Source: CAWJMF01 sp963843945 (GTDB lineage Bacteria > Vulcanimicrobiota > Vulcanimicrobiia > Vulcanimicrobiales > Vulcanimicrobiaceae). From it: 64,000 bases of DNA. Both the position numbers and the translations under genes were made by a program. The notes below the pieces were generated by a model, which searched no databases, was not told the DNA's origin, and worked only from the letters and a program-made list of their open reading frames with translations. This document shows positions 42,489 to 52,466 of this stretch, in pieces (position 1 is the first letter of the stretch; every line of letters starts with the position of its first letter). The stretch lies in the NCBI GenBank assembly GCA_963843945.1, contig CAWJMF010000002.1, positions 62,001 through 126,000 on the forward strand, written 5' to 3'.

Positions 42489-44066
42489 TTAGATGCGCCT
42501 CCATTCGCGGCCGTCCGCAATCAAGAGGGCGTCCGCACTCTGCGGGCCTTGGCTGCCTGCGAGGTAATTCGGAAAGTCGGTCGCCCTCGATTCGCCCCAG
42601 CGCGTCATGATCGGGGTGACCGCCTCCCAGGCTCGCTCGACGGCGTCCCAACGCGTAAAGAGCGTCGCGTCGCCGCGCATCGCGTCGCCGATGAGCCGCT
42701 CGTACGCGGGCGCCGAAACGACGCCAAAGCCGGTGCCGTAGTTGAAATCCATCGTAACCGATCGAATGTGCATCTTCGCGCCCGGCACCTTCGCGTTGAA
42801 TTTGATCGAGACGCCTTCGTCGGGCTGGATCTTCATGACGAGCGTGTTGGTCTCGATCGTGTCCTGGCCTTCGCCGAAGATGCGGTGCGGGATGTGACGG
42901 AAGCTGACGGCGATCTCCGAGTTCTTTCGCGCCAGACGCTTGCCGCTGCGCAGGTAGAAGGGAACGTCGGCCCAGCGCCAGTTGTCGATGTAGAATTTGA
43001 CGGCCGCGTAGGTCGGCGTGTTCGAATTCGGATCGACGCTCGGTTCCTCGCGATAGCCCGGCACCGGTTTGCCCTCTACCAGACCCGGACCGTATTGGCC
43101 GCGGGCCGACATTTTGGGGACCTGATCCAGCGTGATCGGACGCAGCGCGGAGAGCACCTTGAATTTCTCGTCGCGGATGTGGTCGGCGGCCTGTGAAATC
43201 GGCGGTTCCATGGCTACGAGTGCGAGCAAGTTGATCACGTGGTTCTGGATCATGTCGCGCAGCGCGCCCGAGCTTTCGTAGTAGCCGCCCCGGCCTTCGA
43301 CGCCGACCGTTTCGGCCGCCGTGATCTGCACGCAGTCGACGTAGAGCCGGTTCCAAATCGGCTCGAAGATCATGTTGGCGAAGCGCAGCGCCATGATGTC
43401 TTGGACGGGTTCCTTGCCGAGGTAGTGATCGATCCGATAGACGTGCTTTTCGTCGAAGACCTTCGTGACTTCGGCCTGCAAGGCACGCGCCGACGCGAGG
43501 TCGGTACCGAACGGCTTCTCGATGATGATGCGCGACCAGCCGTGAGCCTGATCTTTCGGCCCGAGGCCCGCGCTGCTGAGCTGCTGGATGATCTTGGTGA
43601 AAACGGAAGGCGGCGTCGAAAGGTAATAGAGCCGGTTGCCCGCGGTTCCGAGCGTCCGGTCGTTCTCCTCGAGCTGCGCGCGCAGCTGCCGGAAGGCCGC
43701 CGCATCGTCGAAGTCGCCGGCGATGTAGCTGATGTGGTTCGCAAAATCGGTCCAGAGCGGATCGCGCGCCGGCCCGCTCCTCGAGAACTCGTCGACCGCC
43801 TTCTTCATGTCGTCGCGAAATTGCTCGGGAGTCATTTCGGAGCGGGAGAACCCGACGATCGCAAAGTTCGTCGGCAAAACGTCGCCCAGGCGCAAGTTGT
43901 ACATCGCGGGCATCAACATGCGCTTCACGAGGTCACCGCTCGCGCCGAAGAAGACGATCGAGCACGGATCGGAGATCCGGTTCGAATCGAGACCCTCGCG
44001 CAGAGGGTTCGGGGCTGCTCCGTCCGCCGTGAGGTCGCGGTCGAGAGTACCGAGTTCGGTCGCCAT
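42489..44066 (-). CDS. zwf: Glucose-6-phosphate 1-dehydrogenase
   Basis: A 525-residue enzyme, the NADP-dependent entry to the oxidative pentose phosphate pathway. It has the nucleotide fingerprint IVFFGASGDLVKRMLMPAMY, the active-site RIDHYLGKEPVQDIMALRFA, IIIEKPFGTDLASARAL and DVPFYLRSGKRL. It is full length, with an extra ~30-residue N-terminus (ATG 44066) before the Rossmann fold, common in the OpcA-containing type. It lies 40 bases after tal-pgi and two bases before opcA. Confidence 0.97.
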   Translation of the reverse strand: MATELGTLDRDLTADGAAPNPLREGLDSNRISDPCSIVFFGASGDLVKRMLMPAMYNLRLGDVLPTNFAIVGFSRSEMTPEQFRDDMKKAVDEFSRSGPARDPLWTDFANHISYIAGDFDDAAAFRQLRAQLEENDRTLGTAGNRLYYLSTPPSVFTKIIQQLSSAGLGPKDQAHGWSRIIIEKPFGTDLASARALQAEVTKVFDEKHVYRIDHYLGKEPVQDIMALRFANMIFEPIWNRLYVDCVQITAAETVGVEGRGGYYESSGALRDMIQNHVINLLALVAMEPPISQAADHIRDEKFKVLSALRPITLDQVPKMSARGQYGPGLVEGKPVPGYREEPSVDPNSNTPTYAAVKFYIDNWRWADVPFYLRSGKRLARKNSEIAVSFRHIPHRIFGEGQDTIETNTLVMKIQPDEGVSIKFNAKVPGAKMHIRSVTMDFNYGTGFGVVSAPAYERLIGDAMRGDATLFTRWDAVERAWEAVTPIMTRWGESRATDFPNYLAGSQGPQSADALLIADGREWRRI

Positions 44067-44106
44067 CAGCTTGCGCGCTCCAATGCAGTTCCCAGGCTGG
44101 TGTCCA

Positions 44107-46914
44107 CTAGGCCCTTGCCATCAGGGCATCCCCAATTGCGTCCGCGACGGCGACGAGACCTCGCTCGGCGGGAACTTTGAATGCGATTCGTGCGCCGCGC
44201 CGTCCGCGGCCGTCGAGTGCTTCGAAGTCGCCCAAGGCCTGCGCCCGATACAAGGTCGCGAAGCTCGGCTTCCCCGGAACGTCGAGGTCCGCCTCGGGCG
44301 CGGCGCAGAGTTCGATGAAGACGCCCGTCGTCGGACCGCCTTTATGAAGTTGACCGGTCGAGTGCAAGACGCGCGGCCCAAAGCCGAAGGTGGTTGCGAC
44401 CCGCAATGCCCGGCGAACCGTGAGGCGAATGGCCTGCAGCGCGCGCACGTTTTGCGCGTTCATCTCGACGAACGCGTTGAACGCGAGGTAGTCGCCCGGC
44501 CGGATCTGGGCGAGGATGCCGGCCAAGGCCGCCTCGAGGTCGTCGCCCGCACGCGCGGCGTCGCGCGAACCGGACAGCGGAAAGAGCGACGCCCACGCGT
44601 TCTCACGCGCCGGTTGCGGCTCGGGAAATTTGCCCTGCGCTTTGAACGCCTCGAGCAGCCGTTCGGCATGCTCTTTGGCAGCGTGCGCGTCCGGTTGATC
44701 GAACGCGTCGATCCCCAGGATCGTCCCGGCGGTCGCCGTCGCGATTTCCCAGAGCGCGAACTGCCGGCCGATGTCGAGCGAGTCGTGCATCGTCAAGCGC
44801 AGCACGGGGTGCCCCGCGCCCTCGAGCGCCGCGAGGCGGCTTTCGTCGGCCTCGTTGCCGGGCAGTCCCTGCCCGATGTAAGCGAACGCGCGGTCCTCGC
44901 CGTACTCGTCCGGTGCGCCGAGGCTCTCGCCCTCGACCGGGACGATGCCCGTGCCGTGCTTTCCGGTACTCTCGGCGAGCAGCTGTTCGACCCACGGGCC
45001 GAGCCCGGCGACTTTCGGATGCATCACGAGCGTTAACTTATCGCGTCCGGCTTTGGCCAAGAGCGCGATCGCCGCGCCGAGTGCTAGCGCCTCCGCGCCG
45101 GCGACCGGCGTCGTGCGCGCGTTCGCGGCGAGTTCGTCCAAGCCGCGATCGAGCAGCGCGGCGACGTCGTAGCCCGCCAGCGCCGCCGGCACGATGCCGA
45201 AGTAGGAAAGGGCCGAATAAGGTCCCACGACGGTCCGGTCGTTTTCGAAGACGCGACGGAATCCAAAAGGCTCGGCGTCGCTGTGGAGTCGGGTGTTGGG
45301 ATCGGTGATCGCGACGAATTGCTTGCTCGCGGCATCGGCGCCGACGACCCGGCGCAAGCGATCGAAGAAGTAGCGGAAGAAGACCTCAGGCTCCGTCGTC
45401 GTGCCGCTCTTCGAAGCGAGGACGAACAGCGTCGTTTCGAGATCGAGCCGCGCTTCGAGTGCCGCGACTTGCCCCGGGTCGGTCGAATCGAGCACGTGCA
45501 GTTCGGGATAGCCTGCGACGGTGCCGAAGGTTTCCCGCAGCGCAGCGGGGACCAGCGCGTTTCCGCCGACGCCGAGGACGACGACGTGCCGGAAGAGTTT
45601 CGCACACTCGGCTGCGAAGGCGCCGAGTTCGTCGAGATCTTCGCGCAGGCGCGCGGGAAAGTCCAGCCAGCCTTGCTTCCGCGCGGGGTCGCTGTTCCAG
45701 AGCTGCGCGAGGAAGTCGTCGCTTGCCAAGCGCGCGAGCGCTCCGTCGAGGTCGATGCGCGCTTCGCCGAGCGCGAGCGAAACCCGCGGCTCGGTGCTGC
45801 CGAGCGTGCGGCGTTTGGCGTCGATCGCAGCGAGCACGGCCGCGTACGAGGCGGCGAAGGCGGCCACGCCCTCGACTTGCAGTCGCTGCGTGACGTCGAA
45901 GAGGGAGATCTGCGCGGCGGCAAGCTGCGTCAGCACGCTGCGCGCGCCTTCGAGATCGCTCTCGACGCTGCCGGGCCGCACGTTCCCGCGCGCCATCAAG
46001 ACGTCGAGCGTCGCCGGCGGCATTGTATTGACGGTGTCGTTCCCGACGAGTTCTTCAACGTACAGCAGCTCGGCGTAGGCGGGGTTCTTCGTACCGGTGC
46101 TGGCCCAAAGCGGGCGCTGGACCAGCGCGCCCTTCGCGCGCAGCGCCGCGAAGCGCTCGCCTTCGAAGAGGCGCTTGTAGCGTTGGTAGATGAGCTTCAC
46201 GTTGGCCACGCCGGCTTTGCCGAGCAAGCCGCGCAGCTGCGACCGGCCGGCATCGATACGGGCCTGCAACAGGGCGTCGACGGCGCTGTCGAGCCGGCTG
46301 ACGAAAACGCTCGCGACCGACCCGATGCGCTCGATCGGCTCGCCGGCGGCGCTGCGCGCTTCCAGCCCTTCGAGGTAAGCCACGGCCGCCGCTTCGTACG
46401 TTTCGGCCGAGAAGATGAGGGTCACGTTGACGTTGATGCCGGCCGCGACGACGGAAGAGATGGCCGGGATGCATTCGGGCGTCGCGGGAATTTTGATCAT
46501 CACGTTGGGCCGGTCGACCGCCGTCCACAAGCGCCGTGCGGCCGCGACCGTGCCTTCGGTGTCGTGCGCTAAGAGCGGCGAGACCTCGAGGCTGACGAAA
46601 CCGTCGCCCGCGCCCGTCGCATCGTACAGCGGCCGGAATTCGTCGCAGGCCTGCCGGATGTCGTCGAGCGCGAGTGCCTCGAAGAGATCGCCCGCGTCGC
46701 GCGCGGGTTCGAGCGCGAGCTGCGCGCGCAGCTGCGCGTCGTAATCGGTCCCGCTGCCGATCGCCTTCTCGAAAATCGTCGGGTTCGAGGTGAGCCCGCG
46801 CAAGCCCAGGCCGATCAGGCCGTGCAGTTCCCGCGAGGAAAACATGCTGCGCCGGATGTTGTCGAGCCAAACGCTCTGGCCCGCGGCGGCGAGTGCTTGC
46901 AGCTGGGCGTTCAC
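44107..46914 (-). CDS. Bifunctional transaldolase / glucose-6-phosphate isomerase
   Basis: A 935-residue fusion. Residues ~1-370 are transaldolase: SVWLDNIRRSMFSSRELHGL, GLTSNPTIFEKAI, the Schiff-base Lys in VMIKIPATPECIPAI, NVNVTLIFSAETYE and PLWASTGTKNPAY. Residues ~400-935 are phosphoglucose isomerase: VVVLGVGGNALVPAALRETF, LFVLASKSGTTTEPEVFFRY and ESTGKHGTGIVPVEGE. The fusion joins sedoheptulose-7-P and fructose-6-P steps, which would favour recycling of F6P to G6P for Zwf. GTG 46914 begins five bases after the true transketolase stop. The same frame is open far upstream because of the transketolase frameshift, so automated callers may merge the two. Confidence 0.92.
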   Translation of the reverse strand: MNAQLQALAAAGQSVWLDNIRRSMFSSRELHGLIGLGLRGLTSNPTIFEKAIGSGTDYDAQLRAQLALEPARDAGDLFEALALDDIRQACDEFRPLYDATGAGDGFVSLEVSPLLAHDTEGTVAAARRLWTAVDRPNVMIKIPATPECIPAISSVVAAGINVNVTLIFSAETYEAAAVAYLEGLEARSAAGEPIERIGSVASVFVSRLDSAVDALLQARIDAGRSQLRGLLGKAGVANVKLIYQRYKRLFEGERFAALRAKGALVQRPLWASTGTKNPAYAELLYVEELVGNDTVNTMPPATLDVLMARGNVRPGSVESDLEGARSVLTQLAAAQISLFDVTQRLQVEGVAAFAASYAAVLAAIDAKRRTLGSTEPRVSLALGEARIDLDGALARLASDDFLAQLWNSDPARKQGWLDFPARLREDLDELGAFAAECAKLFRHVVVLGVGGNALVPAALRETFGTVAGYPELHVLDSTDPGQVAALEARLDLETTLFVLASKSGTTTEPEVFFRYFFDRLRRVVGADAASKQFVAITDPNTRLHSDAEPFGFRRVFENDRTVVGPYSALSYFGIVPAALAGYDVAALLDRGLDELAANARTTPVAGAEALALGAAIALLAKAGRDKLTLVMHPKVAGLGPWVEQLLAESTGKHGTGIVPVEGESLGAPDEYGEDRAFAYIGQGLPGNEADESRLAALEGAGHPVLRLTMHDSLDIGRQFALWEIATATAGTILGIDAFDQPDAHAAKEHAERLLEAFKAQGKFPEPQPARENAWASLFPLSGSRDAARAGDDLEAALAGILAQIRPGDYLAFNAFVEMNAQNVRALQAIRLTVRRALRVATTFGFGPRVLHSTGQLHKGGPTTGVFIELCAAPEADLDVPGKPSFATLYRAQALGDFEALDGRGRRGARIAFKVPAERGLVAVADAIGDALMARA

Positions 46915-46919
46915 GTCGC

Positions 46920-48906
46920 TCAGGTCTTCGCGAGCAAACCGGAGGCGACGCCCGCGACGGCCTCGGGTGTGAAGCCGATCGCCTTGGCGATGTCGGCTGC
47001 CGGTGCGGAGAAACCGAAGCGGTCGATTCCGATCGCGACGCCGCGCTCGCCGATCCAGCGATGCCACCCGAACGTCGCGCCGGCTTCGATCGAAACGCGC
47101 GCCGGGACGCTGCGCGGAATAACCGAGTCGCGATAGGCTTCGTCTTGCGCGGCGAACTGCTCCATCGAAGGCATCGAGACGACGCGCGTCGCCGTGCCGC
47201 CGGCCTCGAGAATCTTCGCGGCCTCGACCGCCAGCGAGACCTCCGAGCCCGTCGCGATCAGCACGACGTCGGCCGGCTTCGTCGCCGCCGCTGAGCACGT
47301 ACGCGCCGCGGCCGATCTCGATGTCGCGGGCGCCGAGGAACGGAACCTTTTGGCGGGTGAGGACGATCGCGCTCGGCCCGTCGTGCGCGATCGCGAACTT
47401 CCAAGCTTCGAGCGTCTCGAGCGAATCGGCCGGGCGGAAGGTGGCGAGATTCGGCGTCGCGCGCAAGCCGGCGAGTTGCTCGATCGGCTGATGCGTCGGC
47501 CCGTCCTCGCCCAGGAAGACCGAGTCGTGCGTGTACACGAAGATGACCTTCGAATAGCTCAGCGCCGCGAGCCGCACCGGCGGCTTCATGTAGTCGACAA
47601 AGTTGAAGAAGGTCGCGCTGAACGGCAGGTTGCCGCCGTGCTGCGCGATCCCGACCGAGATCGAGCCCATCGCGTGTTCGCGGATGCCGTAGTGGATGTT
47701 GCGGCCTTCGTACGTGCCGGGTTCGAAATCGCCCTGACCCTTAAGGTAGGTTTTCGTCGAGGGATCCAAGTCGGCCGAGCCGCCGATCAACTCGGGCAGT
47801 TCGGCTGCGATCGCATTCATGACCGTGCCGCCCGCGTCGCGGGTCGCAACGCTGCCGTTCTCCGCCGTGAACGTCGGCCAAGGAAGGTTGGCGGGTTGCG
47901 TCCCGGCCTGCGTGCGCTCCCATTGCGCGCGCAACTGCGGATTCTCGGCCTTCCAGCTCGCAAGCGTCGCGTTCCAGGCTTGTTCCGCGGCCGCGCCGCG
48001 CGTGCCGCGCTCGCGCCACCACGCCAGCACCTCGGCCGGCACGTAGAAATCCGGCTCGAGCGGCCAGCCGAAGAACTCTTTGGTCTTCTTGACGTTGTCG
48101 GCGCCGAGCGGCTCGCCATGGGCGGCGAACGTGTCGGCGCGCGGCGAACCGTAGCCGATGATCGTCCGCACGGCGATGATGGACGGACGCGGATCGGCTT
48201 TCGCTGCCGCGATCGCAGCGTCGATCGCGAAAACGTCGTTGCCGTCGTCGTGGGCCACCTGCTGCGCGTGCCAGCCGTAGGCCGCATAGCGCGCCAGCAC
48301 GTCCTCGGTAAAGGTCACTTCGGTCGGCGCTGCCAGCGATACGTGGTTGTCGTCGTAGAGGACGATCAATTTTCCGAGCCTGAGGTGTCCGGCAAGCGAG
48401 GCCGACTCGGCCGAGACGCCTTCCATCAAATCGCCGTCGCTCGCGATCACGTAGGTGTGGTGGTCGACGATCTTTTGATTGCGATTGTAGACGGCCGCCA
48501 GGTGCGCTTCCGCGATCGCCAGGCCGACGGCGTTCGAGACGCCTTGACCGAGCGGTCCGGTCGTGACCTCGACGCCGGGCGTCATGTGCGACTCGGGATG
48601 ACCGGGCGTCTTGCTTTCGAACTGGCGAAAATTCTTGAGATCTTCGAGGGTCAGTCCGGCGCCCGTCAAGTAGAGCAGCGCGTAGAGGAGCATCGAGCCG
48701 TGTCCCGCGCTGAGCACGAAGCGATCGCGATCGGGCCAGTGCAGGTCGCCGGCGTTGAACTTGAGATGGTTCGCCCAAACGGCGTAGGCCATCGGTGCGG
48801 CGCCTAGCGGCAATCCCGGATGGCCGGAATTCGCCTTTTGGACGGCGTCGATCGAGAGCATGCGGATTGCGTTGATGCGCTTCTGGACGTCGCTATCGGG
48901 CGGCAC
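46920..48906 (-). pseudogene. tkt: Transketolase, complete but with one +1 frameshift
   Basis: Thiamine-diphosphate transketolase of ~662 residues. From GTG 48906 (AAAAGAGG 7 bases upstream) it reads MLSIDAVQKANSGHPGLPLG, HMTPGVEVTTGPLGQGVSNA, VIASDGDLMEGVSAESASLA and HYGIREHAMGSISVGIAQHG, up to RGAYVLSGGD. There the frame shifts; the C-terminal domain (LIATGSEVSLAVEAAKILE, FGWHRWIGERG, to the stop at 46920) is in another frame. The span is 1 base over a multiple of 3; the extra base is near 47280 (GAC-G-AAG-CCG on the coding strand). Both halves are well conserved, so a sequencing/assembly error or very recent mutation is likely. It heads the operon. Confidence 0.9.
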
Positions 48907-49052
48907 CGGTGCCTCTTTTCGAAGTGCTTTGGGGACTCGCTCGATTCGCCGCCGAGGACGCGGTTCCTCAGGCGTCCGCGGTCGTTTGGGCCGGCCCTCG
49001 CTCGGCCGCCGAGGTCTCCGCAACGGGCCGTCCGAGGGCATCGCCGGCAAAG

Positions 49053-49098
49053 GTGAGCTCGAGCCTCTCGCCGAGCGACAGCGGCCGCGGCGTCAGGG
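49053..49098. repeat. Possible degenerate GC palindromic intergenic repeat
   Basis: On the minus strand, this short stretch after the secreted-protein stop resembles the common intergenic palindrome whose translation reads LTPRPLSLGER. It contains a GC-rich partial hairpin around TCGCTCGGCGAGAGG. The rest of the 186-base gap 48907-49092 holds the transketolase leader and no gene. Confidence 0.25.
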
Positions 49099-50082
49099 AA
49101 CCTTCGTGTAGTCGCTTGGGATGTCGAACAGCGCGCGGTCGACCGCGCTCAGCGCGCGCACGTTTCCGCGCTCGGTCAAAAACGAGAAGCTCGGCGCCTG
49201 CCCACGGGATTGCGCGGCGCTCGAGCCGCTCAGGGTCATGAGCGAATAGAGTGCGAGTTTGTCGACGGGTTCCGGCGGGCCGCTGACGTGCGCCGTAACC
49301 GTCGGGCGGCAGCCGCCGCGCGCGACCATTTGCTCGGGCGCTCGCGGGTAGGCGGGCGCGGGCGCGTGAAAATCGACCGGACAAATCGCGTGCGGTTGCG
49401 CGAAGCCGGAGACGTACTCGTCGCGCGAGACGGCGTACGTGCCGTCGCGACACGAGCCGGTCGCTTGCGTCAAGGCGATCGTGTTGGTCGACGCAAAGTG
49501 TTGCGCCGTCAACCCATCGATGAGCACCGCGCCGAGCGCGCGAACCGCCCGCGTCACGTCGAGGATGCCGCTACCCGGCGCCGGCTCGGCCGCGGCGGCA
49601 TGGTGCGGGGGCGCCGGTGCGGGGCTCGGAGCCGAATCGCTTTTCGGCGTCGTGTCGACGATGCGGTACGTCTTCTTATCGAGATCGAGTTCGATGAGTT
49701 GATGCAAGTCGCACTTACGGATCGTGGCGGTCTTGGCCAAAACGTCGTCGACGCGCTCCCAGGTGTTGTAGTAGGAATAGCGTTCGAGCCGCCCTTGCAG
49801 CAGATCGGCAAACGGGTTGAGCGACGCGCTGTTTGGTTCGATCAGCTGACCGCTCATCAGCGCGCCGATCAAGCCGCGTTTCTTCTTCGGATCGGGCGCG
49901 GGACTTTCGATCGAAGCCGCGTCGGCGCCGAAGGAGCCGGCCGGAGGGGCGGTCGCGTTCGCCGGTAACATCCGGTTGATCTCGTCGTACTGAATCCCGG
50001 ACGCCATCGGTGCCGCGCCGGCGCGCACTGCCGCGACGGCAGCCAGAAGCGCGAAAGAAACGAAGACGATCGTACGTTTCAC
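49093..50082 (-). CDS. Hypothetical secreted protein
   Basis: A 329-residue protein with a Sec signal (TIVFVSFALLAAVAAVRAGA). The mature part has SYYNTWERVDDVLAKTATIR, then CDLHQLIELDLDKKTYRIVD, a Pro/Ala/His linker (SPAPAPPHHAAAAEPAPGSG) and a second half with GSCRDGTYAVSRDEYVSGF and three Cys. I recognise no family; the first half recalls lipid- or heme-carrier-like beta sheets with a LxxYYLD-type strand, but this is weak. GAGGAG five bases before GTG 50082 fixes the start. It is divergent from dapD. Confidence 0.72.
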   Translation of the reverse strand: MKRTIVFVSFALLAAVAAVRAGAAPMASGIQYDEINRMLPANATAPPAGSFGADAASIESPAPDPKKKRGLIGALMSGQLIEPNSASLNPFADLLQGRLERYSYYNTWERVDDVLAKTATIRKCDLHQLIELDLDKKTYRIVDTTPKSDSAPSPAPAPPHHAAAAEPAPGSGILDVTRAVRALGAVLIDGLTAQHFASTNTIALTQATGSCRDGTYAVSRDEYVSGFAQPHAICPVDFHAPAPAYPRAPEQMVARGGCRPTVTAHVSGPPEPVDKLALYSLMTLSGSSAAQSRGQAPSFSFLTERGNVRALSAVDRALFDIPSDYTKVP

Positions 50083-50182
50083 GATGCTCCTCACGGCCGG
50101 CAAGAGCTTTTGGAGTGAATTGCCGGGAGCGCGCACGCCCTCCTTGGTAGGATAATTCGGGAACCGGGGGTACCTCGCGCGC

Positions 50183-51042
<860 letters not shown>

Positions 51043-51046
<4 letters not shown>

Positions 51047-52209
51047 ATCCAGCCATCGAATCCGTGAGCGGGTCGGTCATCCGTGCCTTGCACGCACGGC
51101 GCAAGCCGAGTTCGATCGATCTCGGCCTGGGCGAACCGACCTTGCGGCCGAATCTCGCCTACTTCGAGCGCGCCACCACGTGGGTCGGCGAGCACGGCTG
51201 CCGCTATTCGAGCAACATCGGCCACGACGATCTGCGGGAACTTATCGCGGCGCGCTACGCCTACCCCGGGCTCGACGACAAAGCGAACGTGTGCGTGATG
51301 ACCGGTTCGCAAGAGGCGGTCTACGTTGCAATGAAAACGCTGCTCGACCCGGCGCGCGACGAAGTGCTGCTGGTCGAGCCGGCCTTCCCGGTTTATGCCA
51401 AGATCGCGCAAGTCGAAGGCATCCATCTGCGCAGCGTCACGATGGACCCGAGTGACGGCTGCGCCTTCGACGCGGCCCGCATCATCGGCGCCATCGGGCC
51501 GCGCACGCGCCTCATCGTCTTGTGCTCGCCCTGCAATCCGACGGGCCGCATCATCTCGAAAGCGGCGACCGCCGAAATCGCCAAAGCCCTGCTCGAGCGC
51601 GAAGGGCCGCCGATCTATCTGCTGCACGACGAGATCTACCGCGAACTCGCATATACCGACGACGCCGGCGAATTCGGGAAAGTTTACCCCTATACGATCG
51701 CGGTCAACTCGCTCTCGAAGAGCAATGCCCTCACCGGCCTGCGCATCGGCTGGCTCATCGCGCCGCGCGAAGTCATGCCCGCGATCGTCAAAATGCACGG
51801 CTGGGCGACGTCCTGCGCGAGCACCTTCGCGCAACGGGTCGCCTTCGAAATCTTCGCCGCCGGCGACCTGCGGAGCCATACCGAGTGGTACGCCGGTCAA
51901 CGCGCGGTCGCGCTTGCCGCCGCGCGTACCGAAGGTCTGCGCGCGATCGAGCCCGACGGTGCGTTCTACCTTTGCCTCGACACCGGCGCCGAGGACACGC
52001 TCGGATTCGTCGAACGCCTCATCGACGAGCGCGACGTCATTGCGATCCCCGGCCACATCTTCTCGCCCTCGCTGCGCGGCTGGCTTCGCACGAGCTTCGT
52101 CGCTTCGCCCGATGAGATCCGGCAAGGCTATGCGCGCATCGCCGAACTCGCGGCGCTTGTCCGATCCTCGCAGCACGCGGGGCAGTTGGCGTCGGGGGCG
52201 CGCTCTTAG
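51043..52209 (+). CDS. PLP aminotransferase, probable N-succinyldiaminopimelate aminotransferase
   Basis: A 388-residue fold-type I class I/II aminotransferase. It has DLGLGEPTLRPNLAYFERA, the VMTGSQEAVYVAMKTLLDP cofactor loop, LCSPCNPTGRIISKAA, LHDEIYRELAY and the PLP Lys in SLSKSNALTGLRIGW. Coupling to dapD by a 4-base overlap strongly suggests it is DapC, acting on the DapD product after ring opening. Sequence alone would only say aspartate aminotransferase-like. Confidence 0.9.
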
Positions 52210-52223
52210 CGGCGTCGCTGCCG

Positions 52224-52382
52224 GAAGATTCCGGTGCGGCGGGGACGGAGCACGCCGGGGACGCTCGCGATTTTCCATCCACGGAAAATCGCTGCTCGGC
52301 CACTTTTTGCTCCCGCCCTCCGGGGCTCCGTAAAAAGTTGGACGCCCCGTCGTTGCTCCGTCCCCGCGGTACCGCAATCTTC
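52224..52382. repeat. 159-base palindromic element with 29-base terminal inverted repeats
   Basis: The left arm 52224-52252 (starting GAAGATTCCGGT, ending GGGGACGGAGCA) is the reverse complement of 52354-52382 at 25 of 29 positions. Inside are a perfect 10-bp hairpin (GCGATTTTCC/GGAAAATCGC, 52267-52292) and an ACTTTTT/AAAAAGT pair (52302-52308, 52332-52338) enclosing a GCCC/GGGC stem. No open frame. It fills most of the 257-base gap between the convergent aminotransferase and formimidoyltransferase genes. It is either a miniature inverted-repeat element or a structured RNA; the rest of the gap, 52383-52466, shows nothing recognisable. Confidence 0.75.
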
Positions 52383-52466
52383 AGCGAGAGATTCTGTTAG
52401 GTGCGTTTCCCCGATCGTGAGTGCTGTCGCGACGAACGCGAGTGACGGAAAAGAGTGCGGCGAACG

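Noticed and set aside
47194..48807. Plus-strand 537-codon frame opposite transketolase
   Set aside because: Antisense shadow with no family features.
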